A stretch of DNA of 64,000 bases from Lysobacterales bacterium (GCA_016182785.1 JACPFU010000012.1:110473-174472), one strand, 5' to 3'. Shown: positions 31,471-44,611, counted from the first letter of the stretch. Notes: generated from the letters alone by a model not told the origin. Translations and numbers: made by a program.

Positions 31471-32126
31471 GCCAGTGGACCATCGAACAACGCTCAGAGC
31501 GCGTCGACCAACTCCTGAAGCAGGCCCCGGTGCTGCCGGTGCTTGCGATCAGCAAGCTCGAACACGCGCTGCCGCTGGCGCGCGCGCTGGTCGCCGGCGG
31601 ACTGCCGGTGCTCGAAGTGACGCTGCGCAGTGCGATCGCCTTCGAGGCGATCGCCGCGATCGTGCGCGAACTGCCGGAGGCCATCGTCGGCGCCGGCACC
31701 GTGCTCGACGAGGACGCGCTCGACGAAGCCACCCGCCTCGGCGCGCGTTTCGCGATCGCGCCCGGCGCCACCGAGGCCCTGTACCTGGCGGCATCGCGCG
31801 CGACCATTCCGCTGGTCCCCGCGGTCGCAACCGCGAGCGAGATCATGCGCGGCATGGAACACGGCCATCGCCGCTTCAAGTTCTTCCCGGCCGAGGCCAG
31901 CGGCGGCGTTGCTGCGCTGAAGTCGTTCGCCGGCCCGTTCCCGCAGGTGCGGTTCTGCCCCACCGGCGGCATCGACCCGGAAAGCGCACCGCGCTACCTC
32001 GCGCTCAAGAACGTCGTCACCCTCGGCGGCAGCTGGATGGTCCCCGGCGACGCGCTCGCCGCGCGCGACTGGGCACGCATCGAGGCCCTGGCCCGCGAGG
32101 CCGCAAGGCTCAAAGCGCCGTCGTAG
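31467..32126 (+). CDS. eda: KDPG/KHG aldolase
   Basis: Cleaves 2-keto-3-deoxy-6-phosphogluconate to pyruvate and glyceraldehyde-3-phosphate. The 219-residue product has the catalytic Glu in [25 protein letters not shown], and the Schiff-base Lys in [30 protein letters not shown] binds phosphate. It closes the Entner-Doudoroff operon and is followed by a 350-base repeat-filled gap. Confidence 0.96.
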   Translation: MSQWTIEQRSERVDQLLKQAPVLPVLAISKLEHALPLARALVAGGLPVLEVTLRSAIAFEAIAAIVRELPEAIVGAGTVLDEDALDEATRLGARFAIAPGATEALYLAASRATIPLVPAVATASEIMRGMEHGHRRFKFFPAEASGGVAALKSFAGPFPQVRFCPTGGIDPESAPRYLALKNVVTLGGSWMVPGDALAARDWARIEALAREAARLKAPS

Positions 32127-32460
32127 GGCGTGCACCACGTAGGGTGTGCACCGCGAAGCGGTGCGCACCGATGCGACACCATCGCGCACCGATGGCGCAC
32201 CATCGCACATCGACGGTGCGCCTCGCGTTGCTCGGCACACCCTACCAATGTCGCAACATCGCCCGTAGGGTGCGCACCGATGCGACACCATCGCGCACCG
32301 ATGGCACACCATCGCACATCGACGGTGCGCCTCGCGTTGCTCGGCACACCCTACTAATGCCGGAACACCGCCCGCGTAGGGTGTGCACCGCGAAGCGGTG
32401 CGCACCGATAACGCACCAATGGCGCACCGATGCGACACCATCGCACATCAACGCCGCGCC
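32127..32460. repeat. GTAGGGTGTGC repeat cluster A
   Basis: This gene-free stretch between eda and the convergent GH97 gene is filled with palindromic repeats. Form II (GTGCACCGCGAAGCGGTGCG with flanking GTAGGGT) occurs near 32140-32169 and 32376-32406. Form I (GGTGCGCCTCGCGTTGCTCG, ending CACACCCTAC) occurs near 32215-32245 and 32323-32354. A ~90-base block containing many CACCATCG/CACCGATG words is duplicated with a period of 109 bases (from 32162 and 32271). No gene is seen in it. Confidence 0.8.
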
Positions 32461-32477
32461 GCCACACGTCGTTGCCC

Positions 32478-34513
32478 TCATCGGGCAACGAAGCGGATCG
32501 CCTGGCCACCGCCCGGCGCGATGCGGAGGATCAGCATGTCGCTGCTCTGCACATCGCGTTGTTCGGTCGCGAACGCAAAGCGGTGGTCGCGATAGTGGGC
32601 ATCGTCGCCATCGCGATAGATCTCGGCGCGATAGGTCTTGCCCGGCGTCAGGAAGGACAGCGGCACCTGCAGCACGCGCCCGTGTTCGTCGCTGAGGCTG
32701 CCGAGGAACCAGGTCTCGGAGTTGCGGTCCTTGCGCGCGATCGTCACGTAGTCGCCGATCTCGCCATTCAACACGCGCGTCTCGGCCCAGTCGACGGCGA
32801 CGTCCTGGATGAACTGGAACGCATCGGTGTGTTCCGCGTAGTGCTCGGGCAGGTCGGCAACCATCTGGATCGGGCTGTAGATCACCACATAGAGCGCGAG
32901 TTGTTTCGCCAGCGTCGACGGAATCGGATGCGTGCGCCCCTGCAGGCTGACGATGCCGGGCGTGTAGTCCATCGGCCCCGCCAGCATGCGCGTGAACACC
33001 AGGTTGACCTCGTGCTCGGGCGGATTCTGCGGATTGCCCCAGGCGGCGTATTCCATGCCGCGCGCGCCCTCGCGCGACACCCAGTTCGGATAGGTGCGGC
33101 GCAAGCCAGTGTCCTTGATCGGCTCATGCGGGTTGATCGCGATATGGCGCTTGGCCGCTTCGGTAACGACTCGCAGGTGATGGCGCGACTGCCATTGCCC
33201 GTCATGCCATTCGCGCAGCGCCGGTCCGCCCTGGCGATCGAAGCGCTCGATCTGGCCGGCGTCGGCGACGTAACCGGTCTTGATCACATCGACCCCGTGC
33301 TTTGCATACAGATCGAGCGCGGCGCCGAGCTGCCGCTCGTAATGGCTGACCGCGCCGCCAGTCTCGTGGTGCCCGACCAGGTGCACGCCGCGCGACTTCG
33401 CGTAGGCGGCGAGCGCGGGCAGGTCGAAGTCCTCGGTGGCGCGGGTGAAATCAAAGTCGTTGCCATCACCGAACCAGTTGCCGTCCCAGCCATGGTTCCA
33501 GCCCTCGACCAGCACGCCACGGAAGCCGTGTTCGGCGGCGAAGTCGATGTAGCGACGCGTGTTCGCGGTGGTCGCGCCATGCTTCGCCCCGCGCGCCCAG
33601 CTCGACCGCTCCAGATGCAGTTCCCACCAGACGCCGACGTATTTCGCAGGCCGGAACCAGGACACGTCGCCGAGCCGGTTCGGCTCGTTGAGATTGAGTT
33701 CGAGGTTCGATGCGTACAACGCGGCCGCGCTGTCGGCGATGCGCAGCGTGCGCCACGGCGTCGAGAACGGTGCGGCACGGCGCACCTTCCAGCCCTCGGA
33801 CGCGGGCGAGAGCTGCGCCTTGAAGCGCTGACCCTCGACGCGACGCAGCCACATCGCGGCGTAGTCGATCAGCGCCGCCTCGTGGAAGGCGATGTGCACA
33901 CCATCTCGCGTTCGGATCGTCATCGGCGTGTGCGCCTGCCCGACTTCGGTGAGCGGCGTGCGGTTGTACAGGTACTCGTAGCGATTCCATTCGCCGGCTG
34001 GAATCCACCAGGCCGTGGCTTCCGGCGCGACATGGAACTCGGTCAACTCGTCGTCGATGATCACCTCGCGCAACTGCGGCTGCTCGGGGAACACATAGCG
34101 GAAGCCGACGCCGTCATCGAACACGCGGAAGATCACCTCGAAACTGCGTTTGGCCTTCAGCGTCTCGGTGAGGGTGACGCGCAGTTCGTTGTAGTGATTG
34201 CGCACCAAGCGCGACTCGCCCCAGGGTTGCTCCCAGGTCTCGTCGTGACTCGAACCGGACTGCGCTGCGAGCACCAGATTGCGCTCGAGCTTCTCGGCAC
34301 CACGCAGCAGGAACCCGAGCCGCGACGGCGCGATCAGGGTTTCGCCAAAGCGCTTGATCGTGTAACTCGCGCGACCTTCGTCGAGCCCGACCTCGACCCT
34401 CAGCACCTTGTCCGGCGACGTGACGCTCGCCACGACTTCGGGCCGCTTCGGCGGTTCGGCGGCCGTTGCGACGCCCACGCCGAACACGCACGACCACCAC
34501 CAGAACCGACGGC

Positions 34514-34517
<4 letters not shown>
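32478..34517 (-). CDS. Glycoside hydrolase family 97 alpha-glucosidase-like enzyme
   Basis: A 679-residue secreted enzyme with signal peptide (RFWWWSCVFGVGVATAA). The N-terminal beta-sandwich (ASVTSPDKVLRVEVGLDEG) is followed by the GH97 TIM barrel with YIDFAAEHGFRGVLVEGWNHG, GVHLVGHHETGGAVSHYE, GVDVIKTGYVAD, and HEPIKDTGLRRTYPNWVSRE leading to GARGMEY. The Glu residues of HHET and GMEY correspond to those used by inverting SusB-like members, so alpha-glucosidase activity on starch fragments is likely. The start overlaps the stop of the pullulanase-type gene (ATGA), so the two starch enzymes are one unit. Confidence 0.9.
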
Positions 34518-37273
<2,756 letters not shown>

Positions 37274-37485
37274 CGTCGATTTCCGGCTTGCCGCGATTGA
37301 GCGGCGGCGCAACCTTGGCATGGAAGCGGCGCCCGCGAACCGCTCCCGCGACGTTCTGCAATCGAATACATCGCGCCCCGGAACAACGCGCGGCCGGCTG
37401 CCTGTGACCAAGTTTTCCGCGCCGCCGACGCGGTTGATGCCAGGTCGCGGTGCGATGATGCGGCCACGCACCGAGGAGACCGCGC

Positions 37486-38640
37486 ATGCCGGCCGACCTG
37501 ACTCCGTATCTGCGCCTGATGGCCGAGAAGAATGCCTCCGACCTGTTCTTCACCGTCGGCGCGCCGCCGAACATCAAGATCGACGGCGAGACCGCGCCGC
37601 TGAAGGAAGTGGCGCTGAAGCCGGAAACCGTGCGCGACCTCGCCTACTCGATCCTCAACGAGAAGCAGCAGCGCGAGTTCGAGGCGACGATGGAGATGAA
37701 CCTCGCGATCGGCGTGCCGAAGACCGGGCGCTTTCGCGTCAACGTTTACCGCCAGCGTGGCGATGTCGCCTTCGCGCTGCGCTACATCACCAGCCACATC
37801 CCGTCGATCGACGACCTGAACCTGCCGCCGATCCTGCGCGAGCTGATCATGATTCCGCGCGGGCTGGTGCTGGTGGTCGGCGCCACCGGCTCGGGCAAGT
37901 CGACCACGCTGGCGTCGATGATCGACTACCGCAACTCGGTCAAGACCGGGCACATCCTCACCGTCGAGGAGCCAATCGAATACGTGCACGAGCACCGCAA
38001 GTCGATGGTCGACCAGCGCGAGGTCGGGCTCGACACCATGAGTTATGCGAACGCCCTGAAGAACGCCATGCGCGAGGCGCCGGACGTGATCATGATCGGC
38101 GAGATCCGCGACCGCGAAACCATGCAGGCGGCGATCAGCTATGCCGAGACCGGGCACCTGTGCCTGTCCACGCTGCACGCGAACAACGCCAACCAGACGC
38201 TCGATCGCATCATCAACTTCTACCCGGAGACCGCGCACCACCAGCTGTTCGTCGACCTCTCGCTGAACCTCAAGGCGGTGATCAGCCAGCGCCTGCTGCG
38301 TGGCCTGAATCGCAAGCGCGTGCCGGCGGTCGAGATCCTGCTGAACACTGCCTACGTCGCCGACCTGATCGCGAAAGGCGAGATCGCGCAGATCCGCGAG
38401 GCGATGAAGCAGGGCATGGACCACGGCATGCAGACCTTCGACGAGTCGCTGTACCAGCTCTACGCCAGCGGCCGCATCGACTACCCGGAAGCGCTGGAAC
38501 ACGCCGACTCGCGCACCGATTTCGCGCTGCGCGTGCGCCTGCAGGGCCCGCAACCCGGGGTCGTGCGCCACCACGTCGGCGGCGCCGCGAGCGACGAGTT
38601 GCAGCTCGAAGGCATGACCGCACCCGAACCGCGGCACTGA
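37486..38640 (+). CDS. pilU: Type IV pilus retraction ATPase PilU
   Basis: A 384-residue PilT/PilU-family hexameric ATPase. Walker A is VVGATGSGKSTTLASMI, the Asp box HILTVEEPIEYVHEH, Walker B APDVIMIGEIRDRETM and the His box ETGHLCLSTLHANN. The C-terminal MDHGMQTFDESLYQLYASGR and the extended tail favour PilU over PilT. pilT is normally next door but is not in the window; instead pilU is divergent from the pullulanase gene across a 212-base gap. Confidence 0.92.
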   Translation: MPADLTPYLRLMAEKNASDLFFTVGAPPNIKIDGETAPLKEVALKPETVRDLAYSILNEKQQREFEATMEMNLAIGVPKTGRFRVNVYRQRGDVAFALRYITSHIPSIDDLNLPPILRELIMIPRGLVLVVGATGSGKSTTLASMIDYRNSVKTGHILTVEEPIEYVHEHRKSMVDQREVGLDTMSYANALKNAMREAPDVIMIGEIRDRETMQAAISYAETGHLCLSTLHANNANQTLDRIINFYPETAHHQLFVDLSLNLKAVISQRLLRGLNRKRVPAVEILLNTAYVADLIAKGEIAQIREAMKQGMDHGMQTFDESLYQLYASGRIDYPEALEHADSRTDFALRVRLQGPQPGVVRHHVGGAASDELQLEGMTAPEPRH

Positions 38641-38652
38641 GCGCAACGCCGC

Positions 38653-41535
38653 TCAGCCGGCGTCGGCGCGCATCCAGCGGCTGCGGCCTTCGGCCTTGGC
38701 GCGGTAGAGCGCGGCGTCGGCGCGACGGATCAGGTCTTCCGGGCGCAGATCCTCGCGACGACGGGTGGCCAGTCCGGCGCTGAAGGTGACGCAATCGGAT
38801 ACGCGCGACGCCGGATGCGGCATCGCCCGCGCGCGCAGGCTGGCGGCGAAGGCATCGAGGAAGTCGCCGGCGAGCGGGACCGCGGCGGCGACGAACAACA
38901 GCGCGAACTCCTCGCCGCCGATGCGTGCGGCGCGCACTGCTGCGCTCGCGGCGCGCGCGCCGAGCAGGGCGCCGAACTCGGCCAGGCACTGGTCGCCGGC
39001 GACATGGCCGGCGGCGTCGTTGTAGGCCTTGAAATGGTCGATGTCGAGCATCGCCAGCGCCGCCGGCTCGTTCGCGGCGAAGGCCGCGTCCAATGCCTGC
39101 ACGAACGCGCGCCGGTTCGGCAGGCCAGTCAGGAAGTCGTTGCTCGCGGCCAGCGCGAGCGCGGCATTGGCCTGCTCCAGTTCCTGCGTGCGCGCCCGCA
39201 CCAGCGCCTCGAGCGCACGTTCGCGGGCGCGCAATGCGCGCACCCGCATCAGCGGCACCGCCGCCGCCAGCGCCAGCATCGCCAGCACCGCGAGCACGCG
39301 CACGCCGGTGCGCTGCCACCAGTGCGGCGCGACGCTGAACTCGAGCGCGACCGCTTCGCTCCACGGCTCGGTGGCGGTGCCGACCGCGACCTCGAAGCGG
39401 TAGCGCCCGGGCGCGAGCGCGTCGAACGCGACGCTGCGCCTGGCGCCGACTTCGCTCCAGCTCGCAAGCGTCGGCGCCAGGCGGTAGCGAAAGCGCAGGC
39501 GCTCGGCGTCGGCGAGGCGCAGCGCGGTGTAGTCGATCGCGACCTGGCGCGGTCCGGCGGCGAGGTCGAGCTGCGCCGATGCGCTGCGTGCGACGCCATC
39601 GACGATCACGCGCTCGATGCGCGGCTGCGGCAGCGGCGAGCGCGCCGGCTCGGCGTCGGCGGGAATGCGCACGATGCCTTCGGTCGTCACCACCCAGACC
39701 GCGCCGTCGGCGTCGATCGCGAGCGGGTGCTGGGTGCCGCCGTTGCACTCGCTGGAGCGCATGCCCTCGGCCTCGCCGAACAGCATGAACGCGGGCGGCG
39801 TCGCCGGCTCGGCCAGGTAGCGATCCAGCGCTGCCAGTTCGACGCGCAGCACGCCGGCGTTGCTGGACGCCCACAGCCGCCCGAGCGCATCCAGTTCGAG
39901 CGCGTGGAACTGCACCGGCAGCGAGCGGTTGACCGATTCGATCGCGCGTACCCGGCCCTCGTCGAGCACGAACAGGCCGACCCCGGCCAGCCATAGCCTG
40001 CCGTTCGGCGCGCGCAACGCATCGCGCAGTTTCTGGCCCGGCAGCTGCACCACGCGCTCGGCGACGCGGCCGTCGTAGCGATAGACGCCGGCGTCCTGCG
40101 CCGCGATCAGCCAGTGCCCGGGCCCGTCGGCGCGGATGCGCGAGATCGCCGGGTGCGGCGCATCCGGCAACGGCACCGGTTCGGCGCGGTCGCCCGCAAG
40201 CCGCCACAGCCCGGTGGTGGTGCCGACCAGCAGGGTCGAATCATCGAGCGCGAACAGGGACTGGATGCGCAGGCCGGCGAACGCCGGCAGCGCCTGCATC
40301 GACCCGTCCGCGCTGCGTCGGAACAACCCGCCGACGCTGCCGACCCACTGCACGTCGCCCTGGTCGAGCACCGACTGCACTGCAAAGGCCGAAGCCGGGA
40401 GCGTGCTCGAACCCGGCAGCGGCATGCGCTCGCGACCGTCGAATGCGATCAGCCCGCCGCTGTTGAAGCCGAGCCACCAGCCCCCGGCTCGCCGCGGCGA
40501 CACCGCCCACGCCATCCCCTGCGGCAGGCCCTCGGACTCGCCAAAGGTCTGCACCAGCGAGCGGCTGACGCGCGAGAGCCCGGAGGCGGTGCCGACCCAC
40601 AACGCGCCTTCGCGGTCGCGCAACGCTTCCCAGACCACGTCGGACGCCAGCCCGTGACGGCGTCGGAACACGACCGGCGGGTCCGGCCCGAGCCCAACCA
40701 GTCCGCCCCCGGAGGTCGCCACCCAGAGCAGGCCGCCGCCATCGGGCAACACCGCTCGCACCACCGGCGACCCGAGCAGCGAGGTCCACGGCGCCATCTC
40801 GAATCCGTCCGCGCGGTATTCGGCCAGACCGCCGCGCAACCCGGCGAAGCCGCGTCCGCCGGCGTCGAAGGCCAGCGTCCAGATATGCGCGCGCCGGATC
40901 TGCGGGTCGCGCGATGCCGGCTCCCAGCCCGCCACCGTGCGCCGCCACGGGCCGGACTCGGTGGCCGCGTACAGGATGCCGCTGCGCTGATCCTCGGCCA
41001 GCGCCCAGACAGTCTGGTCCAGCTCGCGCGCGCCGAGCTGCATGCGCTCCTGCTCGAAACGGGCGTGGTAGAGGCCGGCCCCGGTGCCGATCCAGAGTCC
41101 GCCCGCCGGATGCGGGCGCAGCAGCGTCACCGTGTTCGAGGGCAGGCCCTGCGCGCCCTCGAAGCGCGTCAACCGGCCCTGCGCGTCCAACCGCGCGAGA
41201 CCACGATAGGCACCGCCGAACCAGAGTGCGCCGTCGGGCGTCTGGGTGATGCTCTCGACCAGATCCACCGCGCTGTCGCTGCCGGCCAGTTCACCGAGCG
41301 CCTGGAAGCGCACGCCATCGAAGCGCGCCGCGCCAAGATAGGTACCAACCCACAGGTAGCCATCGCGGTCCTGGAACAGCGCGCTGATGCTGGCATGCGG
41401 CAATCCGCTGGCCACGCCCCAGGAGCTTGCGCGGTACTGGGTCGCGGGCGGGCGCAGTTCGAGCGCGAAGCTATGGCGCGCGCCGACACAGCCCGCGAGC
41501 GCAGCCAGCAGAAGCCCGATCCAGCGCTTGCCCAT
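38653..41535 (-). CDS. Two-component-propeller sensor diguanylate cyclase
   Basis: A 960-residue membrane protein. An N-terminal signal with lipobox-like LLAALAGC is followed by repeats of the Reg_prop/two-component-regulator propeller (SISALFQDRDGYLWVGTYLG, then many GxLWVGT-type blades) and a Y_Y_Y domain (LRFRYRLAP, GRYRFEVAVGT). One membrane helix (VRVLAVLAMLALAAAVPLM) leads into a short coiled coil and a GGDEF domain with SNDFLTGLPNRRAF, DIDHFKAYNDAAGH and the active-site variant RIGGEEFALLF. No RxxD inhibitory site is visible. It would make c-di-GMP in response to a periplasmic ligand, perhaps a sugar as in related Bacteroides sensors. Confidence 0.9.
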   Translation of the reverse strand: MGKRWIGLLLAALAGCVGARHSFALELRPPATQYRASSWGVASGLPHASISALFQDRDGYLWVGTYLGAARFDGVRFQALGELAGSDSAVDLVESITQTPDGALWFGGAYRGLARLDAQGRLTRFEGAQGLPSNTVTLLRPHPAGGLWIGTGAGLYHARFEQERMQLGARELDQTVWALAEDQRSGILYAATESGPWRRTVAGWEPASRDPQIRRAHIWTLAFDAGGRGFAGLRGGLAEYRADGFEMAPWTSLLGSPVVRAVLPDGGGLLWVATSGGGLVGLGPDPPVVFRRRHGLASDVVWEALRDREGALWVGTASGLSRVSRSLVQTFGESEGLPQGMAWAVSPRRAGGWWLGFNSGGLIAFDGRERMPLPGSSTLPASAFAVQSVLDQGDVQWVGSVGGLFRRSADGSMQALPAFAGLRIQSLFALDDSTLLVGTTTGLWRLAGDRAEPVPLPDAPHPAISRIRADGPGHWLIAAQDAGVYRYDGRVAERVVQLPGQKLRDALRAPNGRLWLAGVGLFVLDEGRVRAIESVNRSLPVQFHALELDALGRLWASSNAGVLRVELAALDRYLAEPATPPAFMLFGEAEGMRSSECNGGTQHPLAIDADGAVWVVTTEGIVRIPADAEPARSPLPQPRIERVIVDGVARSASAQLDLAAGPRQVAIDYTALRLADAERLRFRYRLAPTLASWSEVGARRSVAFDALAPGRYRFEVAVGTATEPWSEAVALEFSVAPHWWQRTGVRVLAVLAMLALAAAVPLMRVRALRARERALEALVRARTQELEQANAALALAASNDFLTGLPNRRAFVQALDAAFAANEPAALAMLDIDHFKAYNDAAGHVAGDQCLAEFGALLGARAASAAVRAARIGGEEFALLFVAAAVPLAGDFLDAFAASLRARAMPHPASRVSDCVTFSAGLATRRREDLRPEDLIRRADAALYRAKAEGRSRWMRADAG

Positions 41536-41589
41536 GGCCCATGCTAGCGAATCGCCCGCCGCTGGTGGCAGGCGGTCGCGGGCCATCGC

Positions 41590-42624
41590 TCAATGCGCGA
41601 ACGGCCCGAGCAGACGCTGCAGCAGTCCCTGGCTGCGGGTGGTCGGCGGCGCTTCCGCTGCCGGCTCGGGCGCGGCGCGGTCGGCGGCGACCAGATGTCC
41701 CAGTGCCTGGCAGGCTTCAAGGAAGCCGGCGACCACCGCCGGTTCGGCGTCGCACAGGCGGCAGGCGCTTTGCAGATCGAGCGTCTGGCCCGACAACAAC
41801 GCCGCCAGCGTGACGTGCTCGTGGTCGTGCGGCAGCAGGCTGAAGTCCGGCCAGCGCAGCAGCCGGAAGCGCGCCGGCAGCCGCGGCTGCGCCGGCTCGT
41901 GGCCTTCGAGCGCAGCCAGCCAGCGCAGCTCCTGCAGCGGCCGCAGCTCGCTGTCGCGCAGGGCGCGCGCGGCGTCGCAGTTGCCACTGATGATGTAGCG
42001 GCGACAACGCATGGCTTCGCGCAGCCGCGACGGATGGAAGTCGATCAGATAGCGCCCGCGATGGGTCAGCACCGACATCGAGCCGAAGCCGACCACGCGC
42101 ACGTGCGCGTCGTGGTGATGCGGCTGCGCGAAGATGCGCAGCAGCGCGTTCGCCAGCGTGCCCGACTGCTGTGGCTGCTCGCCGCGCGCGGTGGCATCGG
42201 CCGCGGGTCGTGGCGCCGCCGAGCGGATCGCCGCGCCGAGCCGGTCGAACGCGGCGTTCAGCGCGTCGCCCAGCTGCGCCATGCGCACCGGGGCGTTGAT
42301 CACGAGGTCGTCACCGCGCACCGGCGGATCGGACTCGTGGCGATAGACGATGACCAGCCGCCCGCGCAGGGCGGCATTGAAGCGGCTGTCGCGCAACACG
42401 CTGGCGGCGGCGACGATGATCTGCGCCAGCGCCACGTCGCCGGTCTTCACCGGCACCGTGGTCTTGCCGTCGAGTGCCAGCACCGCCGCCTTGAACGCGG
42501 CCTGTTCGTGCGCCAGCAGGCCGAGCCCCGCGACCAGCAGCGGCGGCTCCAGCGAGCCCGCCGGCCAGGCCGGCGGGCGGCGGCGTTCCCTGACTTCACT
42601 GCGCGATCCAAGCTCCGAGTCCAT
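41590..42624 (-). CDS. Unknown protein, possible degenerate receiver-like N-terminus
   Basis: A 344-residue soluble protein with no confident domain. Residues ~20-125 (LLVAGLGLLAHEQAAFKAAVLAL through VRMAQLGDALNAAFDRL) have the alternating strand/helix plan of a response-regulator receiver but lack the phosphoacceptor pocket. The middle contains HHHDAHVRVVGFGSMSVL and a cluster CRRYIISGNCDAARAL; the C-terminus (ACRLCDAEPAVVAGFLEACQ) is helical. It lies upstream of the propeller cyclase on the same strand, 54 bases away, so it may belong to the same signalling output. The ATG at 42624 is preferred over an upstream GTG. Confidence 0.55.
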   Translation of the reverse strand: MDSELGSRSEVRERRRPPAWPAGSLEPPLLVAGLGLLAHEQAAFKAAVLALDGKTTVPVKTGDVALAQIIVAAASVLRDSRFNAALRGRLVIVYRHESDPPVRGDDLVINAPVRMAQLGDALNAAFDRLGAAIRSAAPRPAADATARGEQPQQSGTLANALLRIFAQPHHHDAHVRVVGFGSMSVLTHRGRYLIDFHPSRLREAMRCRRYIISGNCDAARALRDSELRPLQELRWLAALEGHEPAQPRLPARFRLLRWPDFSLLPHDHEHVTLAALLSGQTLDLQSACRLCDAEPAVVAGFLEACQALGHLVAADRAAPEPAAEAPPTTRSQGLLQRLLGPFAH

Positions 42625-42826
42625 GGCCACCACCGAGGCAGTTCCGGAAGTCCATTGCACTCCGAAGCGCGCACCCGCGCACCTGTCAGAACCGACAGGT
42701 ACCCATGGCGCCTGCGCATGCCTATCGTCAGGATCGGCGGCCGCTCGGCAGGCCCCGCGCCGGTCCGGGCGCGACGGCCGAGCGGGGCGAAGCTACGATG
42801 CCGCATCACCCCCGACGGAATGCGCA

Positions 42827-43507
42827 GTGCCCGGGCTTGCCGCCGCAATCTTCGACCTGGACGGACTCCTGATCGACTCGGAGCGCGTGCTGCTGCGCGT
42901 CTGGACCGAGGTCGCGACCGAGTTCGGCGTGGTGCTGCCAGAAGCCGATTTCGTGCGCATGGTCGGGCTTGGCGCGGCCGAATCGAATGCCATCCTGCGC
43001 GATGTGCTCGGCAGCGAGGCACGCGTGCGCGAATTGCGCAGCGCCGCCAGCGAACGCATCCGCGCCGAGGACACCCACGCGCCCGCTTTCCCCCTGCGCC
43101 CGGGCGCGCGCGAACTGGTCGCGGCGCTGCACGCGGCCGGCATTCCGCTGGCGGTGGCCTCCTCCACGCGCGTCGGCGAGGTGCAGCGCCGGCTCGAACG
43201 CGTTGCCCTGCGCGATGCCTTCAGCGCAATCGCCGGCGGCGACGAAGTCGAACGCAGCAAGCCCGATCCCGCGGTGTTCCTGCTCGCCGCCGAACGCATC
43301 GGCATCGACCCGAGGCGCTGCCTCGCCTTCGAGGACAGTCCGCACGGCCTGCACGCCGCCGACGCCGCCGGCATGCGCGTGGTGCTGGTGCCGGACCTCG
43401 TCGTCGCGTCCCCGGAACACCGTCACCGCGCCCACGCCGTGCTCGATTCCCTGCACCAGGCGCAGGCGCATCTGCCGCGCTGGTTTGCCGGGCGCGTCGG
43501 CGGCTGA
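42827..43507 (+). CDS. HAD-superfamily phosphatase/phosphomutase (subfamily IA)
   Basis: A 226-residue HAD enzyme beginning at GTG 42827, the only in-frame start that places the catalytic motif AAAIFDLDGLLIDSERVLL at residue ~4 as the family requires. Motif II is in LAVASSTRVGEVQRRL, motif III Lys in EVERSKPDPAVFLLA, and motif IV in CLAFEDSPHGLHAADAAGM. The cap insertion is the alpha-helical type. It resembles beta-phosphoglucomutase-like and sugar phosphatase members; substrate unknown. Confidence 0.88.
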   Translation: MPGLAAAIFDLDGLLIDSERVLLRVWTEVATEFGVVLPEADFVRMVGLGAAESNAILRDVLGSEARVRELRSAASERIRAEDTHAPAFPLRPGARELVAALHAAGIPLAVASSTRVGEVQRRLERVALRDAFSAIAGGDEVERSKPDPAVFLLAAERIGIDPRRCLAFEDSPHGLHAADAAGMRVVLVPDLVVASPEHRHRAHAVLDSLHQAQAHLPRWFAGRVGG

Positions 43508-43510
43508 ACC

Positions 43511-44089
43511 TTATGCCCGCTCGGCCCCGAGCACGCCCGCATCGATCAGTGGCCGGTTCAGTGCGGTGAATTCGCGCAGCACGTCCGCATGAGTGAAGCC
43601 GAGCACCATGCGCTCGATGCGGCCGCCGAAGAAGGAGCGCTTGAGGCGCTTGAGCCGGATCGGCTGGTAGTAGCTGGTCTGCGGATGTTCGGGACGATGG
43701 CGTTCGAGCCATAGCCAGGCCGGGACGCCGCCACCGATCACCGAGGCGGCGAACCAGTTCGACTTGAGCCAGGCCGGCATGTCGAGATCGAGCGAAACCG
43801 CGAGGAACACGAACGTCAGCACGGTCGCGATGCTGAGCGCGCCGAGGAACAGGCGCTGCGGCAGCGACAGCGCACGCCGCGCCAGCGTCGCTTCGCAGCG
43901 CTCGCAACTGACCACCGGAAAGCGCAACAACAACTCGGTGCCGGCGACCAGCAGGTACGTGGTCTGGCGCAATTCCAGCACGCCCTCGGCGAGGCCCTGA
44001 TGGGTGCCGCAGTTGACGCAGCGCGTGTGCGGAAAGCGCACGCCGAGTTCGCTGGTGTCAGGGGCCTGCTGAATGTGGATCGGGTGCAT
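43511..44089 (-). CDS. Zinc-ribbon membrane protein, unknown
   Basis: A 192-residue protein with a zinc-ribbon-like pair of CxxC motifs (TRCVNCGTHQG near residue 24 and VSCERCEATLARRAL near residue 61), then two hydrophobic helices (FLGALSIATVLTFVFLAVSL and WFAASVIGGGVPAWLWL) and a basic C-terminal domain. It converges on the HAD gene with a 3-base gap. The ribbon suggests a structural zinc site facing the cytoplasm; no known function is implied. Confidence 0.65.
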   Translation of the reverse strand: MHPIHIQQAPDTSELGVRFPHTRCVNCGTHQGLAEGVLELRQTTYLLVAGTELLLRFPVVSCERCEATLARRALSLPQRLFLGALSIATVLTFVFLAVSLDLDMPAWLKSNWFAASVIGGGVPAWLWLERHRPEHPQTSYYQPIRLKRLKRSFFGGRIERMVLGFTHADVLREFTALNRPLIDAGVLGAERA

Positions 44090-44099
44090 GGGGGTCGGG

Positions 44100-44611
44100 T
44101 CAACTCGCCTCGCCCGCGAGCTTCAATGCCGCGTCGATGAGCGCCTGTGAAATGCGGTAGCCGTTGCTCTGCATCCGGTCCAGCACAGACGCAATGCGCT
44201 CGATCTTGCCGATGCGCTTGGCTTGCAGCAGTACGCCGAGCACGCCGAACAGCGGCAGGCCCTGGCGGATGGCGGTCTGCCGGCCACGGCGCTCGTCCAT
44301 CAGCACGCCGCAGCCCAGTGCGTGCGCCAGGCTCAGGCCTGCGCTTCGCCTTCGTCGAGATGACTGGCAGCGGCGGTGTAGATGGCGTCATTGCGGTCGG
44401 GATGCACCTTCCCACGGGCCTGCACGAAGGCAGCGATGTCGGCGGCGCCGAGACGCGAGCGATCCACCGTGGATTCGTCCTGCACCACCTGCGGCACGTG
44501 GACCCCATCGAAAACGGCGACGAGCAGTTCCAGGTGACCGCAACCGGCCAGCGCAATCAACGGCCCGGAATCGGAGACGACAACGTGCCGCTTTGGGGCG
44601 CGCCGACTCAT
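44100..44611 (-). pseudogene. DUF3368 (PIN-like) toxin gene broken by a frameshift
   Basis: Two abutting frames together encode one DUF3368 protein. The first, 44333-44611, gives 92 residues with the PIN-like N-terminus VVVSDSGPLIALAGCGHLELL and ends EGEAQA-stop. The second frame continues directly as GLSLAHALGCGVLMDERRGR and runs to 44100 with LFGVLGVLLQAKRIGKIERI and ISQALIDAALKLAGE. Adding one C in GCCTGAG (around 44336) would restore a full-length protein of about 170 residues, so this is a one-base deletion. The active-site Asp residues (SDSGP and LMDERRG) are now in separate frames. The start overlaps the antitoxin stop (ATGA). A sequencing error or programmed frameshift cannot be excluded. 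Confidence 0.8.

Noticed and set aside
32127..32460. Small open frames in the repeat cluster on both strands
   Set aside because: Their translations are made of repeat-encoded words (for example MHREAVRT, RRVCRATRGAP) that recur at the other repeat clusters; no ribosome-binding site or domain supports them.
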